Source: Sinorhizobium arboris LMG 14919
Lineage (GTDB): Bacteria > Pseudomonadota > Alphaproteobacteria > Rhizobiales > Rhizobiaceae
Direction: 5' to 3'
Assembly (NCBI RefSeq): GCF_000427465.1
Contig: NZ_ATYB01000014.1
Span: 1,945,570 to 2,009,569, forward strand
Length of the DNA stretch: 64,000 nt
Shown here: positions 33,639-42,595 of the stretch, piece by piece
How positions within the stretch are numbered: the first letter of the stretch is position 1
Layout of the letters: every line of letters begins with the position of its first letter
Notes under the pieces: model-generated
Database searches by the model: none
What the model was told of the DNA's origin: nothing
Seen by the model: the letters and a program-made list of their open reading frames with translations, nothing else
Program-made: the position numbers and the translations under genes

Positions 33639-34973
33639 ATGACAAAGCGGCATCTCGGGCTTGCAGTATGCGCGCTTCCCGCCCTCTATCTGCTGCTGAG
33701 CCCCCTCTACGCGTTGCTCCATTATCACCAGTTCTCCGCGGAAACCCCACACTTCATCCGCTACGTGCTGGTCCCTGGCCTGCTTGCGGCAGCATTCATC
33801 GCGGTGGGCCTGTTTGCGAAACCGAACCTGTCCGTCCTTGCGGGTGTCTGTGGTTCGAGCATGTTGCTGGGCCTTTTCCTGTTCGAAGCGATGCATACGG
33901 TCTCGGCCGTGACCGTCCGTTTGGGAATGTTCGGCAAGCTCAGCGAAGCGCAGGCAGAGACGCTACGACGCAACGAGAACATGGTTCCCGGCTTCACGCT
34001 TCGATACCTGAACCGTCTTTCCGGCACCGATGAACTGGCCAAAGCGCTGCTGTCGGGCTTCCCCTCGGCGCAGGTGGTGCTGTGCACGTCCGGCGACGGC
34101 CTCGTCAGCTACACCGCGGACCGACACGGCTTCAACAATCCCGACCATGTCTATGATGACCAGTTGGATTTGATGCTTCTCGGAGACTCCTTCGTGGAGG
34201 GCTTTTGCCTGCCCCCCGGATACGATCTGGCGTCGCGGCTGAGGGCGGCCGGCATCAGTACCGCGAGCATAGGGATACGCGGAAACGGACCCCTGACCGA
34301 ACTCGCTACACTCGGTCGCTTTGGCGCCGCTTTGCGCCCCCGCCGCGTGATGATGGTCTTCTTCGAAGGCAATGATTGGGAAAATCTAGAACGCGAACTT
34401 GCGGTGCCGTGGCTCCGCTCTGCGCTGTCTCCGGATGCGGATTTCGGTTTGCAGTCAACCGTGCAGGCATCAATGCACGAGACCCGAAACCTACTGGCGG
34501 AGCACAAGAACACCCCAGTGACAGGCGTGGACCTCCTGACGAGGACGGCCTTGTTGCGCAATTTCGTCGCCCTGCAACAAACCCTCACGCGGCTGGGGCT
34601 GGTTTATCCGAAGATTACGCCGGACAATCCGGAGTTCAGACGAATTTTGCACCGGGCAAAGGAACTTACCGAAAGTTGGGGCGGTTCCTTCACCCTGGTC
34701 TACGTGCCCAGGATAGACCGTTTCATGGGACCGTTCTCATCGGATCGGCCCTTCGACCCGCTGAGGATGAAGGTCCTCGATGCCGCCGCAGCGGAAGGGA
34801 TTGAGGTCATCGATCTCAATGGAGCGATCCGGGCCCAAGCCGATCCCCTCCTCATGTATGCGCCCGATGCTCATTTCAGCCGCGCGGGGGCCGAGTTCGC
34901 GGCGAATGAAATCCGGCGTCACGTGGTCGCGGCGGCATCGGGCGCTCGGGAACTCGTAGAAAACGAGGAATAG
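33639..34973 (+). CDS. SGNH/GDSL hydrolase family protein, membrane anchored
   Basis: 444 residues. Three N-terminal membrane segments (residues about 5-100) are followed by an SGNH domain. The domain has a nucleophile block LMLLGDSFVEGFCLPP, a Gly block SIGIRGNGPL, FFEGNDWENL (Asn block), and the catalytic DAHFSRAG near the end. A candidate O-acyl esterase or transferase acting on a polymer outside the membrane. It is divergent from the carbamoyltransferase operon, so both could modify the same glycan. That link is inference. Confidence 0.8.
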   Translation: MTKRHLGLAVCALPALYLLLSPLYALLHYHQFSAETPHFIRYVLVPGLLAAAFIAVGLFAKPNLSVLAGVCGSSMLLGLFLFEAMHTVSAVTVRLGMFGKLSEAQAETLRRNENMVPGFTLRYLNRLSGTDELAKALLSGFPSAQVVLCTSGDGLVSYTADRHGFNNPDHVYDDQLDLMLLGDSFVEGFCLPPGYDLASRLRAAGISTASIGIRGNGPLTELATLGRFGAALRPRRVMMVFFEGNDWENLERELAVPWLRSALSPDADFGLQSTVQASMHETRNLLAEHKNTPVTGVDLLTRTALLRNFVALQQTLTRLGLVYPKITPDNPEFRRILHRAKELTESWGGSFTLVYVPRIDRFMGPFSSDRPFDPLRMKVLDAAAAEGIEVIDLNGAIRAQADPLLMYAPDAHFSRAGAEFAANEIRRHVVAAASGARELVENEE

Positions 34974-35027
34974 ATCGCAGAGGGCGCGCTGGGGCATGAC
35001 GACGCCCACCGGGCGACGAGACTGCCG

Positions 35028-35708
35028 TCAGCGGTGGCCGAGCTGCAGTCTTTGGGCGAGATTGGCGAGTTCCACCCGGGTCGTGATGTCGAGCTTGCTG
35101 TAGACGCTGTGAAGATGGAGTTTCACGGTACCAGGAGAAATGCCGAGCCTTTCGGCTATTTCCCGGCTGCGCAGCCCGGAGGCGGCCAGACGCGAGATCT
35201 CCAGCTCGCGCGGCGTCAACTTCTGCAGGACGGCGCGGCGTTCCATGTCGCGTTCCCGGATCCGGCTGACCACGGCATTCAAGCTTCGACCCGCAACATA
35301 GGTGCGCCCCGCCAGCACTGCGCGGATGCAATCGATAAGGGCGCTCTCGGCCTGTTCCTCCAGGAGGACGCCGCTGACGCCGTTTCGCGTCGCTTCGGCA
35401 AGTTCTTCATCGTTCATCGAAGCTGCGAGGACGACGCAGGCCAAGTCCGGCCAATAGCGGCTGAAGTAATGAACGAGTTCCAAGTCATCCATTTCCGGCA
35501 GGTTCAGGTCGGCGACCACGAGATCGACGGGACCGGCGGAGACGACCTCGATCGCATCCGCAGCGGTTCGGCAGGATGCAATCAATTTCCACCCGGGCTC
35601 GGCATCAATCAGGCGGCACAGGTCGTCCAGTACCGTCGGGCGATCGGCGACCACGACGATACGAGGGCCGATGGAAGAACCGGGATGCTGATGGTCTTCC
35701 GTGTCCAT
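35028..35708 (-). CDS. orphan LuxR/NarL-type response regulator with degenerate receiver
   Basis: 226 residues. The receiver (residues about 15-130) keeps the phospho-acceptor-like Asp in LVVADLNLP. The acidic pair is reduced to one (VVADRPT), the switch Thr reads Ala (VVLAAS) and the conserved Lys reads Glu (GVLLEEQ). The C-terminal HTH is intact: LTPRELEISRLAASGLRSREIAERLGISPGTVKLHLHSVYSKL. No histidine kinase is adjacent. GAGGTGGGG precedes the ATG. Confidence 0.9.
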   Translation of the reverse strand: MDTEDHQHPGSSIGPRIVVVADRPTVLDDLCRLIDAEPGWKLIASCRTAADAIEVVSAGPVDLVVADLNLPEMDDLELVHYFSRYWPDLACVVLAASMNDEELAEATRNGVSGVLLEEQAESALIDCIRAVLAGRTYVAGRSLNAVVSRIRERDMERRAVLQKLTPRELEISRLAASGLRSREIAERLGISPGTVKLHLHSVYSKLDITTRVELANLAQRLQLGHR

Positions 35709-35750
35709 TGCCCCACCTCGTAGATAAGGAGCCCCACCGCGGGACCTTTT

Positions 35751-35780
35751 AGAGCATTTGCACGATTCCGAACGACAAGC
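35751..35780. repeat. dispersed rhizobial repeat fragment (AGAGCATTTGCACGATTCCG type)
   Basis: Short element of the family commonly seen between genes in Rhizobiaceae. It borders the acyltransferase remnant. Confidence 0.4.
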
Positions 35781-35782
35781 GC

Positions 35783-35938
35783 TTAACCGGGCCTGAACCG
35801 GCGATCGGCCTCGCTCGGCAGAAGGCCCTTGAACATCCCTGGCGCGAGAGTCACCGCACCATAGACGCTAAGGTGATCGTCGTCGGAATACAAGGGATGC
35901 CGTTCCTCTCGACGACGCAGACCGGGTTGCAGGGGAGC
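35783..35938 (-). pseudogene. C-terminal remnant of an OafA-type acyltransferase/SGNH protein
   Basis: A minus-strand frame of about 51 codons bounded by stops reads RHPLYSDDDHLSVYGAV, LAPGMFKGLLPSE and so on. PLYxDDxHLSxxGA is the catalytic Asp-His block at the end of SGNH domains fused to OafA/YrhL acyltransferases. No upstream part or start remains before pdxJ. Probably what is left of a polysaccharide O-acetyltransferase gene. Confidence 0.6.
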
Positions 35939-35953
35939 TCGCTTCCGGCCTCC

Positions 35954-36706
35954 TTAAGCCGCCTCGCCACAGGCGCGGCGGAAACGTCTCACCGTTTCGG
36001 CCATGCCGTGTTCGAGCGCATCGGCCGTCAGTCCGTGTCCGATCGAGACCTCGGCGAGTTCGGGAATGTATTTGACGAGCAACGGCAGGTTGGCGACTGT
36101 CAGGTCGTGGCCGGCATTGACAGCCAGGCCAAGGCCGATCGCGATCTCCGCAGTGCGGCCGAGTTCGGCCGCGAGCCGCTCCGCTTTCTCCAGATCGTCG
36201 TAACAACCGCCATAGGGTCCGGTATAAAGCTCTATACGGTCGGCGCCGGTCTCCTTCGCGATCTTCAGCGCATCCGGATCGGGAATGCCGTCTGCAAAGA
36301 GGGAGACGCGGAAACCCCTCTTCTTCAGCCGTCCGACGACATTGCCGAGCAGGTTATGGCTCTTGCGAAAGTCCCAGCCATGGTCGGAAGTCGCCTGCGC
36401 GGGATCGTCCGGCACCAGTGTCACCTGCTCCGGTTCGTGCCGCTCGACCAGCTCGAGGAACGGCTCGTTGGGAAAGCCTTCCATGTTGAATTCCGCAGCC
36501 GGAAACTCGTCGTCGATCAGGTCGCGGATCGGCTGGAGATCGGAAAAACGGATATGCCGCTGGTCCGGACGCGGGTGAACGGTCAGTCCGCTCGCACCCG
36601 CCTCCAAGGCGGTGCGGCCAAGGCCGGTCACGGATGGCCAGGGGAGATCACGCCGGTTGCGCAGCATGGCGATGGCGTTGAGATTTACGGAGAGCTTTGC
36701 AGGCAT
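35954..36706 (-). CDS. pdxJ: pyridoxine 5'-phosphate synthase
   Basis: 250 residues. Condenses 3-amino-1-hydroxyacetone phosphate with deoxyxylulose phosphate in the DXP-dependent vitamin B6 route. Starts [19 protein letters not shown]. It has the TIM-barrel blocks [73 protein letters not shown] and INAGHDL-like [16 protein letters not shown] 36706 agrees with family length. A longer in-frame start adds 12 atypical residues. Confidence 0.97.
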   Translation of the reverse strand: MPAKLSVNLNAIAMLRNRRDLPWPSVTGLGRTALEAGASGLTVHPRPDQRHIRFSDLQPIRDLIDDEFPAAEFNMEGFPNEPFLELVERHEPEQVTLVPDDPAQATSDHGWDFRKSHNLLGNVVGRLKKRGFRVSLFADGIPDPDALKIAKETGADRIELYTGPYGGCYDDLEKAERLAAELGRTAEIAIGLGLAVNAGHDLTVANLPLLVKYIPELAEVSIGHGLTADALEHGMAETVRRFRRACGEAA

Positions 36707-36901
36707 ATCGGAACTTTCAGACGAGACGCCCCGGTTGCACAAGGGGCCGAATGATGGCTACGCCGCTGTTCTACCGCAGTTTTCAGGAAACAGGAATCGC
36801 TCATTCGCAGTTCCTGCGCCTCGCGCCTCTTTGACAGCGGCCAGACACGTTGATATCAACTTAATCGCCGAGCGCACCATATTGAACCGGAGGAGTGTGA
36901 C

Positions 36902-37612
36902 ATGACCATGCAGACGACGCCGATCGCCGCTAAGGAGCTGGCAGCGCGAAACCGCGCCCGCTTTCCAAACGAAAGTGCCGACTACCGCCAGACGCGTAAT
37001 GCGCTTCTCGCCGAAGAAATCGAATTGAGGCGCCACATCGAGCGGGTGTCGGAGCTGCGCAGGCGATTGCCGCCGGGCGGCGAAGCGACCAAGGCCTACC
37101 GTTTCGAGAGTGAGAACGGACCCGTCACACTTGCCGATCTCTTCGGCGACAAGCACACCCTCATCATCTACAGCTACATGTTCGGACCGCAGCGCGAAAG
37201 ACCCTGCCCCATGTGCACCTCCCTGATGGCCGCCTGGGAGGGCAAGGTGCCCGATATCGAGCAGCGCGTGGCACTCGCCATGGTCGCCCGTTCGCCGGTG
37301 GAGAGACTGCTCGCCGCAAAGAAGGCCCGCGGCTGGACGCAATTGAAGGTCTATTCCGATAGCGACGGCGCCTTCACCCGAGACTATGTCAGTGCCGACG
37401 ATGAGGACGTTCCGGGCTACACGGTCTTCACCCGGAGAGACGGAACGATCCGGCATTTCTGGAGTGCGGAGATCAGCGGCGAGATGGCCGATCCGGGCCA
37501 GGACCCGCGCGGCGCACCCGATCCCGACCCGTTATGGACCCTGCTCGACACCACGCCCGAAGGCCGGGGTGCCGACTGGTACCCGAAACTCGAATATCCG
37601 AGCGGCGGATGA
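36902..37612 (+). CDS. DUF899 thioredoxin-like family protein
   Basis: 236 residues. GGAGGA stands eight bases before the ATG. DUF899 features: an N-terminal helix rich in Arg/Glu (NALLAEEIELRRHIERVSELRRRLP), GEATKAYRFESENGPVTLADLF, LIIYSYMFGPQRERPCPMCTS with a CPMC redox-like pair, and the C-terminal DPLWTLLDTTPEGRG. Probably cytosolic, with a thioredoxin-like fold. Substrate unknown. Confidence 0.88.
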   Translation: MTMQTTPIAAKELAARNRARFPNESADYRQTRNALLAEEIELRRHIERVSELRRRLPPGGEATKAYRFESENGPVTLADLFGDKHTLIIYSYMFGPQRERPCPMCTSLMAAWEGKVPDIEQRVALAMVARSPVERLLAAKKARGWTQLKVYSDSDGAFTRDYVSADDEDVPGYTVFTRRDGTIRHFWSAEISGEMADPGQDPRGAPDPDPLWTLLDTTPEGRGADWYPKLEYPSGG

Positions 37613-37797
37613 TTCGGCCGTCTTGGAGCCCCCTGGCGAATTGACGCATCTTTGTTGCCGAGCCGGAAAAACGCTCGCTTTCTGGCGCGCGGCCTGACAA
37701 CCACCATCTTTGGGCCTAAGTTCCGAATCAGGTTAAGGTTGCTTATGTTCTAAAACACTTTTCCGGCATTAAGCCGCATCTTTTCTTGGAGCCATCG

Positions 37798-38904
37798 ATG
37801 ACGCCAGCCGAAAGGCCATGCAACGAGACGATCCGGCGAGCGCTCGCCCGGATTCTCGACAGCAAGGGCTTTCAACGCTCCGAGCGGCTGCGCGCGTTTC
37901 TCGCCTATGTGGTGGAAAAGGAAATCATCGGTGAAGGCGCTCAGTTGAAGGGTTACTCGATCGCCATCGATGTTTTCGGACGCAGCCAGACCTTCGATGC
38001 CGACAGCGACCCGCTTGTACGGGTCCATGCCGGCAAGCTGCGCAAGCTGCTCAAGGCTTTTTACGAAACCGACGGCGCTCAAGAGGAATGGCGGATCGCC
38101 ATTCCCAAGGGAACCTATGTGCCTGAGTATCGACGGCATCCATCCAATGTGCCTGCGCCTTCAGGTCAAAAGCCAGCGGACGTCCGCCCGCCGCGGCCCG
38201 GACGCAGGCCGCCGTGGCAGCCCGCCCCCTTCTCTTCTCCTTGGGCAGTGCTCACTGTGCTGCCGCTTCTCCTTTTCGCCCCTCTCCCGGCGTCGGAGAT
38301 GTCGCTCGGCATCGATGCGGAGGCAAAACTCGTCAATGGTCCGATGGCCGCCGTCAGAGGGCTTCCCTCCGTCAGCATCGGGGTGACCGGCCCGCAGCAC
38401 AAAAGCACCGGACGATTCGCCGCCCAGTTGCGCGAAGCTGCCCTTCGACATGGAACGCTTGCCCAAGCAAGCGTGTCTGACGGGAACCGCGCACCGGCCT
38501 CGGGCAATCAAGCGCTTGCGTTCTCCATCGCGCTCACCTGGCACGATGCGCCTGCGTCCGGCATCCGCGTCACCCTTTCCCACGACGGAGAAGGTATCCC
38601 GCTGCGCCAGGACTTCATCACCGCGGACCGGCTCGATAGCGAGGCCGACATGCTCTACGAAAGCACCTCGCTTGCGGCGCAGCTTTTCGCCCTCGATGGC
38701 GAGATCTATGCTCATGCCGCACTGGAAGGTCTGCAAAGCACATTGATGCAATGCATGACGGCGACCGCGCAATACCGCAAACTGCTGACGCGCGACAGCT
38801 TTCAGGAGGCGTGGAACTGCCAGCAGAAGCTAAAGCCCCTCAAGGGCGACGAGCCCTTCTTCATCCTCTCGGTCAGCCGCCAGCACAAGAACCACGGTCA
38901 CTAG
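37798..38904 (+). CDS. winged-helix membrane protein (OmpR-like N-terminus plus one TM)
   Basis: 368 residues from ATG 37798 with GGAG upstream. The N-terminal half (LRAFLAYVVEKEIIGEGAQLKGYSIAIDVFGRSQTFDADSDPLVRVHAGKLRKLL, ending GTYVPEY) is the domain found ahead of adenylate-cyclase or TPR regions in rhizobial ToxR-like regulators. A Pro-rich linker leads to one membrane segment (WAVLTVLPLLLFAPLPA, about 145-161). The periplasmic C-terminal part (210 residues) is unrecognised. Likely a membrane-bound transcription factor. Targets unknown. Confidence 0.75.
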   Translation: MTPAERPCNETIRRALARILDSKGFQRSERLRAFLAYVVEKEIIGEGAQLKGYSIAIDVFGRSQTFDADSDPLVRVHAGKLRKLLKAFYETDGAQEEWRIAIPKGTYVPEYRRHPSNVPAPSGQKPADVRPPRPGRRPPWQPAPFSSPWAVLTVLPLLLFAPLPASEMSLGIDAEAKLVNGPMAAVRGLPSVSIGVTGPQHKSTGRFAAQLREAALRHGTLAQASVSDGNRAPASGNQALAFSIALTWHDAPASGIRVTLSHDGEGIPLRQDFITADRLDSEADMLYESTSLAAQLFALDGEIYAHAALEGLQSTLMQCMTATAQYRKLLTRDSFQEAWNCQQKLKPLKGDEPFFILSVSRQHKNHGH

Positions 38905-39022
38905 GGCAGGATGAGGAAAGTGCCCATCCTGCTGCCTCCCCAACGCCGAACGGGGGCGAGGGCCGCTGTGTTCCAAAGTCGGCGTGATCCGGTACAGATC
39001 CCTGTCGAAAGGACGCATAACG

Positions 39023-39688
39023 ATGCTTCTGCCCCGCACTCCACGGGCCGTGATATTCGACATGGACGGGGTGATTTTCGACACGGAAGCACTCTACCGC
39101 AATGCCTTGCAGTCCGCCGCACGCAGCCTTGGCCACGAGATGCCCGTGTCTCTCTACCTGGAGACCATCGGCCTGTCCGGCGAGGCGACGCGCCGCCGCC
39201 TCGGCGACCATTTTGGTCCCCTCATCGATTTCAACCGTCTGTGGGCGCAGGCCGCCGAACTTTTCCGCTCGATGTCGGACACGGAGCTGCGGCTGAAGCC
39301 AGGAGTCGTGGAGCTATTGGACGTTCTGGACGAGCTGGGCATGCCGCGGGCGATCGCCACCTCCTCGCGCCGCGAAAGTGTGCAGCACCACCTGATGCTG
39401 CACGCTTTGCAGGAGCGCTTCAGCATTATTGTCGCATGTGGGGACTATAGAAGCGGGAAACCCGATCCCGATCCGTTCCTGATGGCCGCGATGCGTCTGG
39501 GGCTGGCCCCGGAACTCTGCCTCGCGCTGGAAGACTCCTATAACGGCGTTCGCTCCGCAGCCTCTGCAGGAATGATGACCATCATGGTGCCGGATCTCCT
39601 TGAGCCGACGGAAGACATTCGTGGGCTATGTACGCATGTGGTTCCCGATTTGCATGCAGTGGGCCGCCTTCTGCGCCCCGAAGGATGA
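39023..39688 (+). CDS. HAD-family phosphatase (beta-phosphoglucomutase-like)
   Basis: 221 residues from ATG 39023 with AAAGGA upstream. HAD motif I is VIFDMDGVIFDTE, motif II AIATSSRRES, motif III Lys in GKPDPDPFL, motif IV LALEDSYNGVRSAASAG. The GKPxPDxF and ED-S-NG pattern fits sugar-phosphate phosphatases and phosphoglucomutases. Cytosolic. Substrate unknown. Confidence 0.9.
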   Translation: MLLPRTPRAVIFDMDGVIFDTEALYRNALQSAARSLGHEMPVSLYLETIGLSGEATRRRLGDHFGPLIDFNRLWAQAAELFRSMSDTELRLKPGVVELLDVLDELGMPRAIATSSRRESVQHHLMLHALQERFSIIVACGDYRSGKPDPDPFLMAAMRLGLAPELCLALEDSYNGVRSAASAGMMTIMVPDLLEPTEDIRGLCTHVVPDLHAVGRLLRPEG

Positions 39689-40020
39689 CGCACGCCTGCG
39701 CCGTGCGCATGGTACGGTGGCACGGCAGGCGGAGATTTCGCCGCGAGCCCGACATCACGGCCGACATCATCTGTTGCCATTGGTGATCGGTGATCAGTGG
39801 GCCCAAGAGTTGTCTTCATCCATTGGCGGCGGTAGTATTTGCCGGCCAGTTCGTAGGTTTTCTAGGCGGACTGCGTGTTTTGTTGAAAAACGGCTTCCGA
39901 TGGAGCAGAAGAAGCTCTCCTCAGCCAGGGACATATTCGGAAGCATGATTTCATTCGACGCCACTTAATGGCGCCTCCTGCGATCTGTATTTGATACGGG
40001 CAGCATGCTTGGAGGAAGAA
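39689..40020. other. 332-base intergenic stretch, no gene supported
   Basis: Contains local repeats (GGTGATCGGTGATCAG near 39783) and less GC than the flanks in the second half, with the promoter of the lipoprotein gene near the end. No family recognised in any frame. Confidence 0.35.
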
Positions 40021-40263
40021 ATGAAGATTTGCACGATCACTCTCGCTCTCGCAGGCTGCCTAGCCTTGTCCGGCTGCCAAACCGCCTCGATGTCGACGGG
40101 AGCGCGGACCGGTGAGTTCGGCTGCATAGCGGGCACCGTCGGCGGTGCGGTCGTCGGCGGCCTTGCTGGCGCGACCATCGGCTCGGGGACCGGCCAGCTC
40201 TGGGCCGTGGGCGGCGGTGCGGTACTCGGCAGCGCGGCGGGCAGCGCCCTGACCTGCACCTGA
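40021..40263 (+). CDS. glycine-zipper lipoprotein
   Basis: 80 residues. GGAGG stands before the ATG. Lipobox LALSGC gives a lipidated Cys near residue 19, then QTASMSTGARTG. The rest is a glycine-zipper double helix (GTVGGAVVGGLAGATIGSGTG and AVGGGAVLGSAAGSAL). Resembles small 17-kDa-antigen/OsmB-type envelope proteins. Its stop overlaps the region of the EF-hand gene. Confidence 0.8.
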   Translation: MKICTITLALAGCLALSGCQTASMSTGARTGEFGCIAGTVGGAVVGGLAGATIGSGTGQLWAVGGGAVLGSAAGSALTCT

Positions 40264-40280
40264 TGCAAAGGAGCCGGTTG

Positions 40281-40634
40281 ATGAAAAGGCCAGTCCTCGC
40301 GGCGGCGTTCGCGCTTTGCCAGGTGATTGCAGCGGCGGCACAGGATCAGCCGACAGCCATGAACCAGGGCCAGATGAATCGGCTCGACCGTGACGGGAAC
40401 GGCGCAGTCGACCGGGCTGAATATCAAGCCTTCATGACGGCGGCCTTCGCGAATTTGGACAAGAACAGGGACGGAAGCCTGCGCTCGGAAGAGGTGGCGC
40501 AGGTTCTGAACGCGCAGCAGTTTGCCGTGACCGACGCCAATCGCGACGGGAAGCTCAGCCAGACCGAGTTCCTGAACAGGGTCATGGCCGACTTCAAGTC
40601 GGCCGACAGAAGCGGCGACGGCAGCCTGCAATAG
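40281..40634 (+). CDS. periplasmic EF-hand calcium-binding protein
   Basis: 117 residues from ATG 40281 with AAAGGAG seven bases upstream. The signal peptide is MKRPVLAAAFALCQVIAAAA. At least three EF-hand loops are visible: DRDGNGAVDRAEY, DKNRDGSLRSEEV and DANRDGKLSQTEF. A truncated DRSGDGSLQ lies at the very C-terminus. Probably binds Ca in the periplasm. Co-transcribed with the lipoprotein just upstream. Confidence 0.88.
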   Translation: MKRPVLAAAFALCQVIAAAAQDQPTAMNQGQMNRLDRDGNGAVDRAEYQAFMTAAFANLDKNRDGSLRSEEVAQVLNAQQFAVTDANRDGKLSQTEFLNRVMADFKSADRSGDGSLQ

Positions 40635-40661
40635 GCACCACGCCGCTCGGCCCGATGATGT

Positions 40662-41357
40662 TCAGTCGCGATGCCGTTGCGGAGCAAGCGCCATGACCTG
40701 CGCATAGGCCATGGGCGACCGGCTGCCGGGCATGTTCTCGTCCAGCACCAGGGTCTTCACGTCGTCGGAGCGGACGTCCAGCGCAATGACGCGCTCGAGC
40801 TTGTCGATCTGCCAGACGGCATAGCCGAGTTCGGGAACATATCCGCAGTCGCATCCGCAATCCCCGCCGAGAATCTCGCGCGGCTCTTCCGGCAGATACA
40901 TGATCTGCGGCTTCGGCAGCTTGTAGCAATGCCCCTCATAGGCATAGCCGTATATCACGCCGATGCTCTTGATATATCGGTCGCCGCCTTTTTCGAAATT
41001 CTTCGCCGGTATGTTGACGCTGACCGGAAGCTGATTGAATTTCAGCTCATCGTCGAATATGGCGAAGACGATCTGCTGTTTCAGGATGCCCGCGAGAACG
41101 TCGTTGTCGACCGTTCCGATCGCCGCCTCCTTCACTATTCTCACGAGCGTGTTCAGGTCATCGTCCCGAAGCGAAGTTTCGCGTAGCGACGACTTGATTC
41201 TCTGCAGGATCTGCTCGTCTGTGATCTTGAATATCTCTTCTCGCGTTGCCGGCCGCCCGTAGAGGCGTACTTCGCTCGGGTTGTACGTGTCGTAAACCGG
41301 TCCGGACAGGCCGTCCGGCTCTCTGCCCACTCCGGGATTGCTGCTGCAATTGCTCAT
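40662..41357 (-). CDS. 231-residue protein of the YcaO-TfuA cluster, with DCGCDCGY patch
   Basis: Not recognised as a known family. GGAGAGGAAG precedes the ATG. The N-terminal part (residues 1-40) is polar with Cys4. Residues 40-105 are helical and charged (ATREEIFKITDEQILQRI, TLVRIVKEAAIGTVDNDVL). At residues 164-173 is GGDCGCDCGY, with Cys at 167, 169 and 171. The C-terminus is basic. No signal peptide or membrane segment. It is the last gene of the operon containing YcaO, TfuA and a metalloprotease, so it is either a modified substrate or an accessory protein. Confidence 0.75.
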   Translation of the reverse strand: MSNCSSNPGVGREPDGLSGPVYDTYNPSEVRLYGRPATREEIFKITDEQILQRIKSSLRETSLRDDDLNTLVRIVKEAAIGTVDNDVLAGILKQQIVFAIFDDELKFNQLPVSVNIPAKNFEKGGDRYIKSIGVIYGYAYEGHCYKLPKPQIMYLPEEPREILGGDCGCDCGYVPELGYAVWQIDKLERVIALDVRSDDVKTLVLDENMPGSRSPMAYAQVMALAPQRHRD

Positions 41358-41378
41358 CTTCCTCTCCTTTTCCGTCCC

Positions 41379-42563
41379 CTATCTCGAGCTGATGATTTCA
41401 CGCCATGCGAAATTCGCCTCCAGAACTGCGGCGGCCGTTCCATCGGCGGCCGCAACGACGGCGGCCGCGGCCTGGGCCAGTTGCACAGCATCCGGATTGA
41501 TCGACGGCAGCGAGGCTGCGAGCGCCTGCCCCACCGCGTCGCGAGCCGACCGTAGCGCAAGTCCGAAGATCATCGGCCTGATCCGGAAAGCCTCCGCCGT
41601 TGCCTGACGGAACCGGTCGAAATCATCCTGCTCCAGATGCCGGAGGTCGATATCGAGCAGCCGTATGTCGGCACAGTCGCGTGCCACGAGTTCGCGATGA
41701 TAGAGCTCGACGATCGAGTCGAAGATCGCGCCCACGAACGGCAGCGCGCGGTCATGCACCTCGCGCGTGACCTCGGACATGCGGCGAAAATTCGTGGCGA
41801 GACGAATCTGGGTTTCCGGGCTCGTCTCGGCAAAACGGTTGAGTTCGTTATAGAGGAGCAGGTTCCCTTTCGTCCGCCGGAGCAGCCTGTCAATCGCGGA
41901 ATCGAAGTGCAGGAACGAGATCAGCGATACGAGGTCGGAAAAGGCCTCGGAAAAAGCGAAGAAGTCGCCTCCGCGCGACAGAGCCGTCGGGATCCCGGTT
42001 TCCGAAAGGAGGATGAGATGTCCGGTTTCGTGAGCGATGGTGTCGAAATTGAGCGCGTAGGGCCGCCTTATTCCGTCGATGTCGGAACAGCCTAGCTCCA
42101 GAAAGCCGTAGCCTGCCTGGGCATTGTCCCAGTTCACGAAGGCAACGATCTCCAGCCGCGGAAAGGTCTGATCGAAGAACCAGCGGACCGGCCTGCCCAG
42201 GTAACTCTGCCAGATGTTCAGGACGAAGTGCACACAGGCATAAGCATGAACCGGAAGGAACGCCCGGGAGTCGGGAGACAGGTTGTCGAAGTGGAGATCC
42301 GGACCCGCTCCCACCGGTGCACGGGCGGCCCCGCGAAACGGCGGCAGCCGGTCGAAGCCGTAGGGTTCCTTGTCATCGAGCGGATCGACGACATACATCG
42401 TCGCGTCGCTCGGCCCTTCGCCGATCTCATCCCTCGGTATCGGCAGCCAGACGCGGTCCGGTTTTTCATAGCCCGGAATGAACGGTGGCTGAGGGAAAAT
42501 CCAGAACCGCGTGCCCAGGCGTGAATCGCCGGACTCGAGGGCTTCGTCTCGAAGCAGACGCAT
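41379..42563 (-). CDS. HExxH metalloprotease-like protein of the YcaO-TfuA cluster
   Basis: 394 residues. The zinc motif is FDTIAHETGHLILLSE (HETGH, residues 178-182), with a likely third ligand Glu206 in FAFSEAFSDLVSL. This resembles gluzincins (M4/M36 thermolysin-like). No signal peptide, so it probably acts in the cytosol. The N-terminus is Pro-rich (IFPQPPFIPGYEKPDRVWLPIP) and the C-terminal 100 residues are helical. G-rich sequence precedes the ATG. In peptide-modification clusters such proteases remove leaders, a role it could play here. Confidence 0.8.
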   Translation of the reverse strand: MRLLRDEALESGDSRLGTRFWIFPQPPFIPGYEKPDRVWLPIPRDEIGEGPSDATMYVVDPLDDKEPYGFDRLPPFRGAARAPVGAGPDLHFDNLSPDSRAFLPVHAYACVHFVLNIWQSYLGRPVRWFFDQTFPRLEIVAFVNWDNAQAGYGFLELGCSDIDGIRRPYALNFDTIAHETGHLILLSETGIPTALSRGGDFFAFSEAFSDLVSLISFLHFDSAIDRLLRRTKGNLLLYNELNRFAETSPETQIRLATNFRRMSEVTREVHDRALPFVGAIFDSIVELYHRELVARDCADIRLLDIDLRHLEQDDFDRFRQATAEAFRIRPMIFGLALRSARDAVGQALAASLPSINPDAVQLAQAAAAVVAAADGTAAAVLEANFAWREIISSR

Positions 42564-42595
42564 CGCACACTGCCCCCCGAATAAAAATGCCTAAA

